NCBI RefSeq assembly: GCF_001905095.1
Contig: NZ_LWLS01000068.1
Coordinates: forward strand, 1 to 64,000
Direction: 5' to 3'
From: Micromonospora sp. CB01531
Lineage (GTDB): Bacteria > Actinomycetota > Actinomycetes > Mycobacteriales > Micromonosporaceae
Length of the DNA: 64,000 nt
The notes under the pieces were generated by a model. It did not search any database. It was not told the DNA's origin and saw only the letters and a list, made by a program, of their open reading frames with translations. A program made the translations under genes and the position numbers. Below, piece by piece: positions 1 to 10,600 of this stretch. Numbering within the stretch: position 1 is the first letter of the stretch; every line of letters starts with the position of its first letter.

Positions 1-49
1 TACAACAACACAACATAACAAAGCACTACTAGTCGACTTCTGGGTCGCC

Positions 50-478
50 CACGGGTTCTGGTCGTCCAGCCCACCCATCTCGACTCGCGGACCCTCGACG
101 TCACGCCCGACGATCCCCGCTACCCGCGGATCTGGCGCGTCCGGGTCGAGGACCTGACCCGGGTCCTCGACCAGCTCGACCTCGTTCGAGACCGCCCTGC
201 CCGGACTCGCCGGGCGCCTCGACCGCAGCCGCATCGCCGCCGCCGGACACTCCTGGGGCGCCCAGTCGGCAAGCATGCTGCTCGGCGCGCGGGTCCGCAA
301 CGCCGACGGATCCCCAGGTGAGGACCTGTCCGACCCCCGGATCGCCGCCGGAGTGCTGCTCGTCGTGCCGGTCACCGGCGGGGCGGACCTGACGCCGTTC
401 GCCGCCGGGCGCTTCTCGTTCATGAGCCCGAGCTTCGCGGAGATGACCACCCCGGACCTCCTTGTTGCGCGACACTGA
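50..478 (+). pseudogene. Alpha/beta hydrolase (chlorophyllase/dienelactone hydrolase-like) remnant
   Basis: Read across two frames this gives a partial serine hydrolase. An upstream stretch contains PTHLDSRTLDVTPDDPRYP. It is followed, after a one-base insertion near 185, by AAAGHSWGAQSASMLLGAR, where GHSWG is the nucleophile elbow. The reading continues through GVLLVVPVTGGADLTPFAAG and stops at 478, before the acid and histidine regions expected of the fold. It lacks its 5' end, carries a frameshift and is cut short, so it cannot make an enzyme. It is probably a chromosomal gene truncated where the accessory element begins, or a contig-edge artefact: the first ~37 bases are oddly AT-rich and carry ACTAGTCGAC. 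Confidence 0.6.
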
Positions 479-569
479 AGATCACAACCGATGAGGCGTT
501 CACGGTGCCGACGAAGGCTGGCGTCCCGGCAGTAAACGGATCTGCCGAGTTATGGCGAGATTCTCCGGG

Positions 570-3500
570 TCAGTCGGCGGCGACTGCGGTCTTGGTGCTG
601 CCGCCGTGTTCGGTGATCCGCGGCCGGATGTGTGCCTTGACGGCGCTGCGGCTGAAGGCTGGGTCGGTCGCCTTGCCTGACCAGATGTAGGCCTCTCCTC
701 GTCCCAGCGCTGCCATCTTGGCCGGCGTTAGATCGGCGAGAGCAGCGTTGGCCTTCTGCAGATGCTTTAACCAGGCTGGAGAGGTGAACCGGTGCAAGAT
801 GAGTTGGTTGGAGAGCTCGATGAGGGCTATCGGCACTGATGCTGGTTCCTGGCTCGCCACCAGGATGCTCATCCCCTTGTGTCGCATCTCTCGCACGCTC
901 TCGATCAGCCCGGCGGCGAGATCCGGGCCGTCGATGAACTTGTGTGCCTCGTCGAAGACGACGAGTTTGTTGAACCGACGCCCGGCGCTGGTGGCTTCCG
1001 AGAACAGCTCCATGAGTACGACGAACAGGCCGAGAGCCTCGTCCTTCTCAATCAGTTCGTCTCGAAGATCCACAATGATTACCCGACCGGGGCGGACCAG
1101 GTCCTGGATGCGGGCCGTGTCGTCGATGTAGTCGGCGGCGAGGTCCAGACGCTGGTGGGCCAGCTGTTTGATGGGATCCGACAACGACGATTGGTCGACC
1201 CCAGCGCGCAGAGCGTCGATGGACAGGTTGTTGCGGTGCGCCTTCATGATCCGGCCGAGTTGGCGGATGTAGGTGGACTGGTTGCCGACAGCTCCCATCA
1301 GAAAACGCCAGTGTGCGGCCCGTAGCTCCGTCGAGCTGAATTTGAGTGCCCGCAGCTCGATGCCGGGATATTCGTTCCGGCGTTGCTCCAGTTGGTCTTC
1401 GGGGACCAGCATCAGCACATCGTCGAGCCCGGCCGACGCTACGCCGTAGCGGTCCCGCAGACCTTGGACCTGCGTCGCGTCGGAGTTGGGGGCGACCAGG
1501 CTGGTGAACTCAGGTACGTAGCTCAGGATCGGACTGTAGTGGAAGATGATGGTGGCCAGCGGCTGCGGCAGCCGGTTGACCGGTGGCGTGGCGAGGGAAG
1601 CAGCTTCGACGATGGTGCCCAGCGTGTAGCTCTTCCCAGCGCCCTGCACGCCGAACAGGCTGATGGTGTGGGTCTCGTTCAGGTCGAGAGCTATATGCCG
1701 CCCGCCGTACTCGCCGATGATGCCGTACTGGGGGGACGGACCGGCTGCGCCGATGTAGATGTCAGGCTGAACCGATGGAGCCGGTGGGTCGGGCACCGGC
1801 TGTTCTAACCGGTCTGTCGACTCCAGTAGTTCCGCTGGTCCGGTGGATTCCACCGGCTCCGGCCCAATTGGCGTTGCATCGGTGATCGCATCGTCTCGGT
1901 CGTTTGGGGTCTCGGGGTCGCGGTCGCTCGGTGGCCGACCCTGCGGCACGACATGGTCGCGGGCAGGTGCCCGGAACGCGGCCTGTGGCAGACGTGCGAC
2001 GGTGGACTGACGTGTTCCGAAGGTCCCCTCGGAGTGGGTGTCGGTCGGCGAAGCCGCCGCCAGGACCGGATCGGTGGCGATGCCGCCGAGTAGTTCGCTG
2101 ATGACGTCGCGGCCGACGCGGTGAAACTCGACCTCGCCCTCGTCGTCTTGGTCAGTTCCGCTGCCCCGCAGGTCGAAGATGAGTCCGGTCTGGGTGAAGC
2201 TCAGCTGATATCCCCAGTCGAGGTGATCCAACATCCAGTGAGCTTCTTCCGCGATCTCACTGGCACCATCGATGATGCCGTGGCGGACCGCCCGGCCGAG
2301 ATAGAAGCGCAACAACGCGGCGAGCTCCGCGTTGCGGCTCGCCCGGTCAGGACGATCGGGCTGGTAGTACGCGGGGCCGAAGCCCTCGGCGAGCACGTCT
2401 CTGCTGCGGCTGAGCTGCTCGGTGATCTCGTTTCGGACCTTCTGCAGGTCCGCGATGCTGGTCAGCGTGCTGTGACACTTCACTTCGACGAGCCGGCAGG
2501 TGATGGCGCGTCGCTGCGCGTCGAGACTGAAGAGGGCAAGGTCGGTGCGTCGAAGTCCGACGCTTTCGGCGACCTCGTCGGCTCTGCGGCGAGCGTCGCG
2601 GTATAGCTCCAGGTGGGAGTCGAGGGGGACGAGGATCTGGTCGCCCAGGACTGCCTGGTGCTCCAGGTAGAGCCGGGCGAGCGCCAAGCCCAGGACTTCG
2701 GTCCGCTGGTTCGGTGCGGTGGACGCGATCTTGAAGGCCAGCCTGCCGGACAGTAGCCGAAGCTGGTCGAAGAAGGTCCCAGCGTGTCTGCGGTCGACCT
2801 GGAATCCGTGCTGATCCAGCATTGGACGCAGCAAGGAGCGCAGCTCGTCGACAGACCTGGAGCTGACCACCAGTTGGTGGCCGAGGCTGTCTGGTCGGGT
2901 GCTGGCGAAGTCGATGATGTAGTCGGGGCGGCGGGAACTTCCTGGGCTGTCGAAGTACTCGACGCCCAAGGTGCGGTCCACGGTGATGACCCAGTCGCTG
3001 CAGCGGTGTGCCTGATGTAGCAGGCTGGCGTCGGCGGCGGTAAGGTTCAGCGTTATCCGTGGCACCAGCCCGGTTCCTGCTTCGCCGGTGGCCACCGTCG
3101 CTGTGGCGACCGAGATCGCCTGGGGAAGTGCGGTGAGCGCGTCGGAGTATTCCTCGGACCCTGGAATGTCCCGGCCAGGGCCGTGCCGGGGCTGCTTGTG
3201 CCAGGCCACGATACCGTCGGTGGTGTCGACGTAGTCGACGGTCAACTCCTGGACCAGCCCGTGCACCGGTGCTGTCGAGTCGGGGCGGGCCGGACCGACA
3301 CCGAGATCTTCGCCGCTGAAGGCATCGAAAAGCAGCGTGAGGTGTGCCGTGTGCCGGCTTGTCGCCGAGCGGAAGTCGTCGAGCGGCAGCACCGCGACGG
3401 CGAGTTTGGGCGCCAACCCGGCGCTTGTCGGTGTGCAGAACGTCTCCGCCTCGGCGGTGGTGCTCCACTCGCCGCTGAGCAGTTGAGCGAGCGCCACACC

Positions 3501-6020
3501 GGTGCCGGTCTGCTGCGGGTCTGCCGCGAACAGTCGCAGGTCGTACGAGAGATGCCGAAGGTTCTTGCGGCGTTCCAGCTCGATGAGGGTGTCCGCCAGC
3601 TGCTCCGCGCGCCCCGGGTTGACCACGCACAGGACCAGGGTGGCGACGTAGGGGTGCATCCGGACGTAGCGCTCGATCCGGTCAGCGAGTTGTCCGGCGG
3701 TGACCGGCAGGGCCGCGCTCGGACTGTCCGGCACGCCGAGCGCCGATGCCACGTCGGCCAACAGGGTCTGCGGGTCGCCCGTTTCCGCCGGTAGGTAGAC
3801 CCCCCAGTGGGTGGCGAAATCGACGGCAGCGGCGCTGAGCCGGCGGTCGGTGCCGACGGCGGTCAGCGGGAAACCGGTCGGTGCCAGGGCGAACAACCGC
3901 TCGGCCGCCGCCCGTACCCGGTCCTTGTCACCCGCCGCTACCGCGTGAACGAGCGGGGCGACGGACGAGGCTTCCGCGAGCCAGTGTCGCCCAAGCCGGG
4001 CCCAGGTGACCATCCACAGCAGACGCAGTGGGTGGGTGGGGGCGACCAGGGTGAGCTGGTGCAGGTTGCCCCGGATGTCCTGGTGCTCCACCACGACGGT
4101 GTCGATCTGCAACAACGTCGTCAGTTGCCGCGTCAGCTCGGTGTCAGCGATCCGCCCGGTGCTGTGCAGCGATCCGTTGAGCAGCTCGGTGTATGCCTCC
4201 GCGTAGGCGAGTACGGCGGTGTCGATCCGGCTCAGATCACGGCCGGCGACGACCATGCCATCGTCGCCACTGATCGCGGTCAGGACGGCGGCCCGGGTGG
4301 CGAGGAACGTGTCGAGCCGTTCCGAGGCAGCCAACGGTGGGTGCTGATGCTCGACCTCGACAAGGCGGGGCGATTGCCCGGCCGCTGTGCTCAACTGACG
4401 GCCGGCGAGCCGGGTGGGCTCGGCCAGGATCTGCCGTTCCAACTCGGCGAGGATCGGAGCGAGCGGCACCTGCGCGATGCCATGCCCGCCGAAATCGGCC
4501 TCGACGATGGTGCGGGCCGGATCCTTCCATGACGTCTGCTGGCAGCTGACCTCCTGCCAGTCCCGCCCGTCCGCCGACGCCTCGAACGCCAGCCGGAGCA
4601 GCTCCTGGGTCACTCCGGCGGTCCGGCGGTTGTTGGGTTGGCTGGGCGGCTCGTCGAGGTCGTTCTCCGCGACCACGTAGAACCGGTGACTCTCGTTGTC
4701 AGGGTGGCTGGCCGGAAGCTCGGATTCCGGCTGGTCGCGGCGGCTCGCGTGCTGGGACGTCTCGACCGGCAGCGGCACGCCCGCGCTGTCCATCGGCGTG
4801 ACCCGGATGTAGTGCCAGCCGTGGTCGAGCCGGGCGGGGCGCAGCCGCTTCAGCATCGCCTTGTACGTCTGCCGTCGGTTGGTGCCGACCTTGACGGTGG
4901 TGTGTATTCCAGTCGGGCCGGACTCCTCGGACATCAGTTGGACGGAGAAACTGGTCAGGCCACGGACCTGTCGGGCGTCCGGGGTCACCCCGAAGACCAC
5001 CGGCAGCTGGTTGTGGCCGGATGTGCCGCCTGGCAGGTAAGCCTGGCCGGTGATGCTGCCCAGGACCGGGTGGTCGCGGTGCTCAGGTCGCCCGCCGGCG
5101 CGCGGCAGGGGCAGCTCGTCGATGGTGATGCGTACGGCCGATGCGATCCGGTCCTCCGGCAGCGGCCAGCGGTGAAACGACAGCCCCCAGTTGGCGCGGT
5201 CGACGACAATCCGGCGGGTCCAGTCCAGGGAGGTGTCCCGGCCGGCGTCGGTCAGAAACTCGGCCACCTTGGTGCGGAACGCGGCATCGGTGAGCCGCAG
5301 GTCCACGACGCGTTGCCGGACCGACCGGTCGGCACGGTTGAGCGCCTGGATGGTCCGGGCGTTGCGGGTGGCCCGGGTGCGCACCTGGGCGGGGTCGGCG
5401 AACAGCTCGAAGTCGGGGATGAGCCCGAGCTCGAACAGCGCGCCGCCAGCGGCCTGCGGGTCCCGATCGTTGTGTTCGACGGTGAGCAGGAACCGGGCCC
5501 GCTGCAGCGAGCCGGCGACGACCCCGTACGGCTCGGCTGCCTGGTCGTCGAGCACGCCGAACAATTCGCCGATCGCTGTGCGCAGCTCGTCGGGCAGGGC
5601 GGCTTGTAGTCGGGTGACGAGTTCCTGGTAGACGTCACCGGGTTCACTTTGCTCGAAGGTGGCGACCCCGAAGGAGTCTTCGGCGCTGGCGTGCGTGCCG
5701 GGTGGGATGAACACGAGCAGCGGTGGGCGCTGGCGGCCGTCGGCGTCGGGGTTGCGCAGCTCGACGAGCTTGGTGCCGCTGATCGCCACATCGTCGGACA
5801 CCTGAGGCGGTTGTCCGAGGACGTGGATCTGGGCGGCGGCGCCGGTCGCGGCGCGTAGCCGGCGGCACAGCTGGGCGGCCAGCGGCGCGCCGAGGTCGGT
5901 CACCCGGACACAGTGCCCCGGTGCGCGGGCGGCGAGCAGCGCGGCGAACCGGGGCACCAGGACCCGTTCGAGGGCTTCGTCGAGGTCGGTGTCGGTGACT
6001 TCGCGCAGTCCGGTGCTCAT
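570..6020 (-). CDS. MADS ATP-binding protein MAD8-like (HerA/FtsK-type ATPase, 1816 aa)
   Basis: Last gene of the MADS operon. The first ~1350 residues are a large region without motifs I recognise. A disordered Pro/Glu-rich linker follows, then a C-terminal P-loop domain: Walker A GVQGAGKSYTLG at about residue 1458 and a DEAHKF Walker B at about 1688, followed by QEPASVP, the usual HerA/FtsK-type order. The architecture (very long N-terminus, C-terminal translocase-like ATPase, last gene) resembles DptH of phosphorothioation-dependent restriction and matches MAD8 of the methylation-associated defence system. Its ATG overlaps the stop of the upstream gene (ATGA), which indicates translational coupling. 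A DNA translocase or restriction effector role is inferred from the family. Confidence 0.82.
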   Translation of the reverse strand: MSTGLREVTDTDLDEALERVLVPRFAALLAARAPGHCVRVTDLGAPLAAQLCRRLRAATGAAAQIHVLGQPPQVSDDVAISGTKLVELRNPDADGRQRPPLLVFIPPGTHASAEDSFGVATFEQSEPGDVYQELVTRLQAALPDELRTAIGELFGVLDDQAAEPYGVVAGSLQRARFLLTVEHNDRDPQAAGGALFELGLIPDFELFADPAQVRTRATRNARTIQALNRADRSVRQRVVDLRLTDAAFRTKVAEFLTDAGRDTSLDWTRRIVVDRANWGLSFHRWPLPEDRIASAVRITIDELPLPRAGGRPEHRDHPVLGSITGQAYLPGGTSGHNQLPVVFGVTPDARQVRGLTSFSVQLMSEESGPTGIHTTVKVGTNRRQTYKAMLKRLRPARLDHGWHYIRVTPMDSAGVPLPVETSQHASRRDQPESELPASHPDNESHRFYVVAENDLDEPPSQPNNRRTAGVTQELLRLAFEASADGRDWQEVSCQQTSWKDPARTIVEADFGGHGIAQVPLAPILAELERQILAEPTRLAGRQLSTAAGQSPRLVEVEHQHPPLAASERLDTFLATRAAVLTAISGDDGMVVAGRDLSRIDTAVLAYAEAYTELLNGSLHSTGRIADTELTRQLTTLLQIDTVVVEHQDIRGNLHQLTLVAPTHPLRLLWMVTWARLGRHWLAEASSVAPLVHAVAAGDKDRVRAAAERLFALAPTGFPLTAVGTDRRLSAAAVDFATHWGVYLPAETGDPQTLLADVASALGVPDSPSAALPVTAGQLADRIERYVRMHPYVATLVLCVVNPGRAEQLADTLIELERRKNLRHLSYDLRLFAADPQQTGTGVALAQLLSGEWSTTAEAETFCTPTSAGLAPKLAVAVLPLDDFRSATSRHTAHLTLLFDAFSGEDLGVGPARPDSTAPVHGLVQELTVDYVDTTDGIVAWHKQPRHGPGRDIPGSEEYSDALTALPQAISVATATVATGEAGTGLVPRITLNLTAADASLLHQAHRCSDWVITVDRTLGVEYFDSPGSSRRPDYIIDFASTRPDSLGHQLVVSSRSVDELRSLLRPMLDQHGFQVDRRHAGTFFDQLRLLSGRLAFKIASTAPNQRTEVLGLALARLYLEHQAVLGDQILVPLDSHLELYRDARRRADEVAESVGLRRTDLALFSLDAQRRAITCRLVEVKCHSTLTSIADLQKVRNEITEQLSRSRDVLAEGFGPAYYQPDRPDRASRNAELAALLRFYLGRAVRHGIIDGASEIAEEAHWMLDHLDWGYQLSFTQTGLIFDLRGSGTDQDDEGEVEFHRVGRDVISELLGGIATDPVLAAASPTDTHSEGTFGTRQSTVARLPQAAFRAPARDHVVPQGRPPSDRDPETPNDRDDAITDATPIGPEPVESTGPAELLESTDRLEQPVPDPPAPSVQPDIYIGAAGPSPQYGIIGEYGGRHIALDLNETHTISLFGVQGAGKSYTLGTIVEAASLATPPVNRLPQPLATIIFHYSPILSYVPEFTSLVAPNSDATQVQGLRDRYGVASAGLDDVLMLVPEDQLEQRRNEYPGIELRALKFSSTELRAAHWRFLMGAVGNQSTYIRQLGRIMKAHRNNLSIDALRAGVDQSSLSDPIKQLAHQRLDLAADYIDDTARIQDLVRPGRVIIVDLRDELIEKDEALGLFVVLMELFSEATSAGRRFNKLVVFDEAHKFIDGPDLAAGLIESVREMRHKGMSILVASQEPASVPIALIELSNQLILHRFTSPAWLKHLQKANAALADLTPAKMAALGRGEAYIWSGKATDPAFSRSAVKAHIRPRITEHGGSTKTAVAAD

Positions 6021-7615
6021 CGTGGCGCTCCGTCGGGCCCGAGGCGATAACGCGGGGTGATGGTCTGGGTGAGGTAGGCATCGGAGAGGTCGGTGTAGAA
6101 ACCGATCTCCCGCAACCGGGCGACGAACGCGGCCCGGTTCTCCCGAAGCGCCCGGTGGTCGGTGATGCTGGGCTGGCCAAAGCCGTCCCCTGGCGGAAGC
6201 TCGTCGATGTAGAGCCCATACCGGTCGCGTAGCACCGCGAGGAATTCGTCGACTCGGATCGCGGCGGTCCGCAGCGCCCCGGCGCCGTCGGGGCGCAGCA
6301 GGGCCAACTGGAGGAGCACTTCGAGTAGTCGGCTATCGAGCACGAAGCGGCGCTGTCCGCGACGCGGCTGGGTGAGCATCGCGCCAGGACGGTGTTTGAG
6401 CAGCAGGCTGTCGAGGCAGTCGGTCAGGTAGCCACGGTGGAACTTGATTCGGTACGCGGTGATGATCTCGATGTAGGTGGCGAACGGGTCGAGCTTCAGC
6501 TGCAGCAGGTCGGCGATCTGCGGGTCGAGGCCGTTGCCCTCGCCGGATGCCGCCTCCACGACCCGGGCCAGCCGGGCTTCGGCGAACCGGCCCCGGTCGG
6601 CCTTGTGCGCCGGGCCCAGCAACGACAACAGCTGCTCGACGAGGAACATGTCACCAGCCGGCTTGCGAAGCTTGCCGATCTTCACCAGGTGCCAGCCGAA
6701 GTCGTCGAGCTTCTTCACGGTGAAGGTCGCCTGCACGAACGCCGGGATTCGGTCGTACCAGACCTGGGCGCTCGTTTCGGCCAGCCGGGCGGCGGGTGTG
6801 CCGGGCACGCCCGCGACGTCGAGGAAGAATCCGCCACCGAATCCGACGCGGTCGCCGGCTGTCCAGATCGGCAGCGTCTTCATGATCCGGAAGTGGTACC
6901 GCGCCAGGTGGAAGGCGAACAGGATCTTCAGGTGGTCGACCAGCACCGACCGGGGGACGACCCCTCGGTGATAGAGCAGGCGGGTGACGTCCTGGGTGAG
7001 GAGCTCGGCGGCGGCGGTGTCCAGCGGTGGGTAGATCTTGCGAACCCGGCTCCGATCCTCCCGGTCGGTGACGGCCCTCTTGGCGGCCTCGCAGAGGTTG
7101 ATCAGGGTCTGGGTCTCGACGTCGATCTCGGTGGCGTCGCCGACGCCACCGACGCGGTGGTCGACGCCGGCGAAGAAGAAGTTTTTCAGCAGTCTCAGTA
7201 CGGTTTCACGAGACTTGGAGCCGTGGTGGAGCATCCAGTAAAGCTGTTCGTCGGCACCGTAGGGCCGGGATCGGCGCCCCACCCGGAAGCGGTAGGTGAA
7301 GCCATGCAGTGGCCGCAGCCCGGCGACGGCCTGGCCGGGTTTGCCCCGGTTGACCAGGTCGAGTAAGTGGGTTTCCAGCCAGCGGGCGGTGACGTCCGGG
7401 TCGAAGCCAACGAACCAGTCAGGAGACTCCGCGATCTGTTCGACGAAGGCGTCGACGCTCAGATCCGCCCCCGAGCCGACTATGACGCTCGGCGAGCCCT
7501 TCCACCGCAGCCGGGGCAGCAGGGCGGTGAGCACCCGGTCCATGTCGAGCTGTTTGTAGTCGAGGTAGCTGACCGCCGGGTGGCGGAACTCCTTGTCGTC
7601 CTTGTGTAACCCCAC
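6017..7615 (-). CDS. MADS protein MAD7-like (532 aa)
   Basis: A GTG start at 7615 overlaps the TAG stop of the kinase gene (TAGTG), and the 3' end overlaps the next gene by ATGA. The frame stays open far upstream, but that extension is an Arg/Gly/Pro-rich shadow of the kinase gene, so I place the start at the overlap. The product begins VGLHKDDKEFRHP and is mostly helical, with no catalytic motif I can name. A basic patch (KIGKLRKP) and a central FHLARYHFRIMK helix are visible. Position between the kinase/ATPase and the HerA-like gene identifies it as MAD7; it occupies the slot DptG holds in dpt operons. Biochemical role unknown. Confidence 0.75.
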   Translation of the reverse strand: MGLHKDDKEFRHPAVSYLDYKQLDMDRVLTALLPRLRWKGSPSVIVGSGADLSVDAFVEQIAESPDWFVGFDPDVTARWLETHLLDLVNRGKPGQAVAGLRPLHGFTYRFRVGRRSRPYGADEQLYWMLHHGSKSRETVLRLLKNFFFAGVDHRVGGVGDATEIDVETQTLINLCEAAKRAVTDREDRSRVRKIYPPLDTAAAELLTQDVTRLLYHRGVVPRSVLVDHLKILFAFHLARYHFRIMKTLPIWTAGDRVGFGGGFFLDVAGVPGTPAARLAETSAQVWYDRIPAFVQATFTVKKLDDFGWHLVKIGKLRKPAGDMFLVEQLLSLLGPAHKADRGRFAEARLARVVEAASGEGNGLDPQIADLLQLKLDPFATYIEIITAYRIKFHRGYLTDCLDSLLLKHRPGAMLTQPRRGQRRFVLDSRLLEVLLQLALLRPDGAGALRTAAIRVDEFLAVLRDRYGLYIDELPPGDGFGQPSITDHRALRENRAAFVARLREIGFYTDLSDAYLTQTITPRYRLGPDGAPR

Positions 7616-10600
7616 TACGACTCCTCCCGCGGGGCCACCGGCTCCATCCGGACCTGCCCAGCTGGCTCCCGCAGCACCCGCCACAGCTCCCGCCCGGTTA
7701 CGGTGAGGAGCAGTTCCTGGTACGGGGCGGCGGACAGCTCGTGCTTGAAGATGGTCAGGCCGAGATGCAGCCCTTGGCGTTCGGCGATGCCGGGCAGGTA
7801 GCCGTCCCGCAGCCGGGTGAGCAGCTCGAACAGGTCGAGCCGGATCCGCAGTGCGGCGTACTGGTCGGCTGCGCCCCGGTAGCCCAGCACCAGCTCCTGG
7901 GCACCACCCTCCAGGTAGGGCGACTGCGGCGCACCGTCCGCACGCAACGACAGCTGCCCGGCGGGGAACAGCCGGTAGCTGCGGATCCTGCCGTCGGGCA
8001 CCGCTCGGACCTGCAACGCCAACGCGTCGGCGATCCGGGCCGCGTCGCCGAGTCCTTCGCCGCGGTTCAGTGCGCCGATGAGCTCCGGCAGCCGCGACGG
8101 CAGCTCGTCCGGGCGGGCCAGCAGGTTCAGGAAGTCCGATGCCGAGCGGTACGGCAGCATCCGTCGCGACCGTTCGTCGTCGACGCACTCGAAGTAGAAC
8201 CGGCGACGAGCGGCGGCGAGGTAGCGGCGGTGCGCCTGGCCGGTGGCCGAGCTCAGCGCCGTGCCGCGTGGCAGCTCGTCTACCAGGCGTTGCAGCATCT
8301 GCAGGTCGTATTCGCCGCGCCGGTCGACCGTCATCAGGGCACGGCCGGCGTCCGGTCCGACGTAGTCGAGCCGGCGGTCCAGGCCCGGGTCGGCGACCGC
8401 AGCGACATCCACCTGGGTCAGCAGGTTCAGTAGCCGGTCGGCACCGCCGGCCGGCCCGGCCCAGCTGTTGAAGTAGAAGCCGTCGAGCACTTCGGTGAGC
8501 TGGTCGCTGGCGTACAGCTCGTGGATGTCCGCGCAGTCGCGACCGGAGGTGAGCATGAAGGCCAGCGCCGACTGCACGTCGCGGACGGTGATGTGCGCGA
8601 TGCCCCGCAGCTCGGTCAGGCGGTAGAGCATCCGCAGCCGTGCGGTGATCTTCGGCCCGATAGCCGGGTGCGCGAAGGTACGGGCGTTGTGCCGGGCGTA
8701 GCACTTGTCGACGAGCACGCACCCGTCGCAGCCCTCCCACCGTCGGGGGTGGGTCATCCGGCCCAGCATCCGGTCGAAGACCGCACCATTGAGCTCGTCG
8801 GAGTCGTCCAGCAGGCTGCGGCGGTTGAGGTTGATGACCACGACGCCGGACCCACTGCCGCCGGGACCAGCGGCACCCGGATCAGCAGCACCCGGACCAG
8901 TGACGGCGGCCGGCGCGCCCGACCGGTCGTGCAGACCGGCCAGCACCTGGTCGGCCAGGGCCGGGAACTCCGACCGGTGGGTGTCGAGGAAGTCGACCAA
9001 CCGACCTTCGTTGATCGCGATCAGCCGGGTCTCTCCGGCGACCCCGGCCAGGTCGGCACCGGCGAACGGCGCGAAGAAGTCCAGCAGGACATCGTCGTTG
9101 TGCTTGTCCGACTCGTCCTGGCTGCCGTCATGGTTGGTCCGCAGGACCAGGCCGGTCGGGGTCTCGAAGTCCGCTCCGTTGCTGCGCCGCACGGGTGTGC
9201 GCGGCCCGTCCTTGGTGGCGACCGTCAACAGCCGTTCCAGGAACGCGGTCTTGCCGTCGCCAGCGTTGCCGGTGATGACCACCAGCCGGTAGGTGCCGGC
9301 CAACACGTCGGAGGTGAGCCTGTCGTCCAGCGCCGTGGTCACGTACAGGTCGAACGCCGGGTTGCCGCCGGCGCGGGTGCCGGCGTTGCTCCGGACGCTC
9401 TGGCTGTAGAGCGTTTGCAGGTGCCCGACGAACGGGTTGCTGTCGGCCGACGACGGCGTGGGCGGCGGGAGCAACGGGTCGGCGGGCTCCGATCGCACCG
9501 GCTCGAACACCTGGTCGCCGAGGTCGCGCAACGCGTCGCGTAGCTGCTGGGCGCTGGTGTACCGCTCGCTGCGCAGCGGGGCGATGGCGGTCGACAGGGT
9601 GTGGACAAGCCGCTCGGAGAGGTTGCCGAGCCCAGACACCTGGCGCGGGTCGTCGGGCCGTCGACCCATGGTGGCGGCGCGATCCGAGAAAGGCCACTGG
9701 CCGGTCAGCACCTCGTAGAGGGTCAGCCCGAGCGCGTAGACGTCCCGGTCGATGAGGTCGGCTCGGGTGACCGGCCCGCCGGTGGCGAAGTCCGGCGGGG
9801 CGTAGCGGGCGGTGCCACCGGTGCGCGACAGACTGGAGTCGTCGGAGACCGCCACGTTGAAGTCGATGATCTTGCAGCCGTTGTCGGTCCGCAGCAGGTT
9901 CGCGGGCTTGATGTCGCAGTGGTAGATGCCGTTTTCGTGCAGGTAGACAAGCCCATCGGCGACATCGACGCCGAGCCGCACGGTGTCCGCAGGCCCCAGC
10001 GCCCGCTGACTGACCAGGTCGGCGACCTGCTGACCGTCGACGTATTCGAAGACCAGGTACGGGATGTCGCCGCCGTCGAGGAAGTCGGCGCTCTCCACCT
10101 TGACCACGCTGGGATGCGCCGGTAGCCGCAACAGCAGTTGATACTCGACCCGCAGCCGCTCGACCACCGAATCCCGGTCACGGTGCACGATCTTCACCGC
10201 CCGGTCGAGGCCGGCAAGGCGGTCGTACGCCTGGTAGGCGGTGCCGTAGGAGCCCGGCTTGCCGAGCCGGCGGCGGATGGTGAACTTGTGAGTCAGCTGA
10301 TAGCCCGGCGGCAGGTCCCGGAAGTCGGGCTGCGGCGGCGTCGGCGCGGAGGTCGCCTCGGCCCGCCTGGTGTTGCCCGGTCGGATCAGCCACGCCAGGT
10401 CCCGCAGGGCCTCGGTGGCGGTCGGCCGCGCCGATGGCGCCAACGCGCACATCCGGCGCAGCAGCTCGGCCAGCGCTGGGCTGAGCCCGGCAGCGGTCAT
10501 CACCTGCGGCGGCAGCACACTGCCCCGGCGGGTCTGGTCATCGGTGGTGGCGAACGGCAGCTCGCCGGTGAGTAACCGGTACGCGATCACTCCGGCGGCG

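Noticed and set aside
2347..3630. 427-aa ORF and many other 100-400 aa ORFs on either strand inside MAD2-MAD8, the APC gene and the protease gene
   Set aside because: Low-complexity Arg/Ala/Gly/Pro frames typical of high-GC shadows with no motifs.
7616..8740. 370-residue N-terminal extension of MAD7
   Set aside because: Arg/Gly/Pro-rich composition and complete overlap with the kinase gene in another frame; the coupled GTG at 7615 is the better start.
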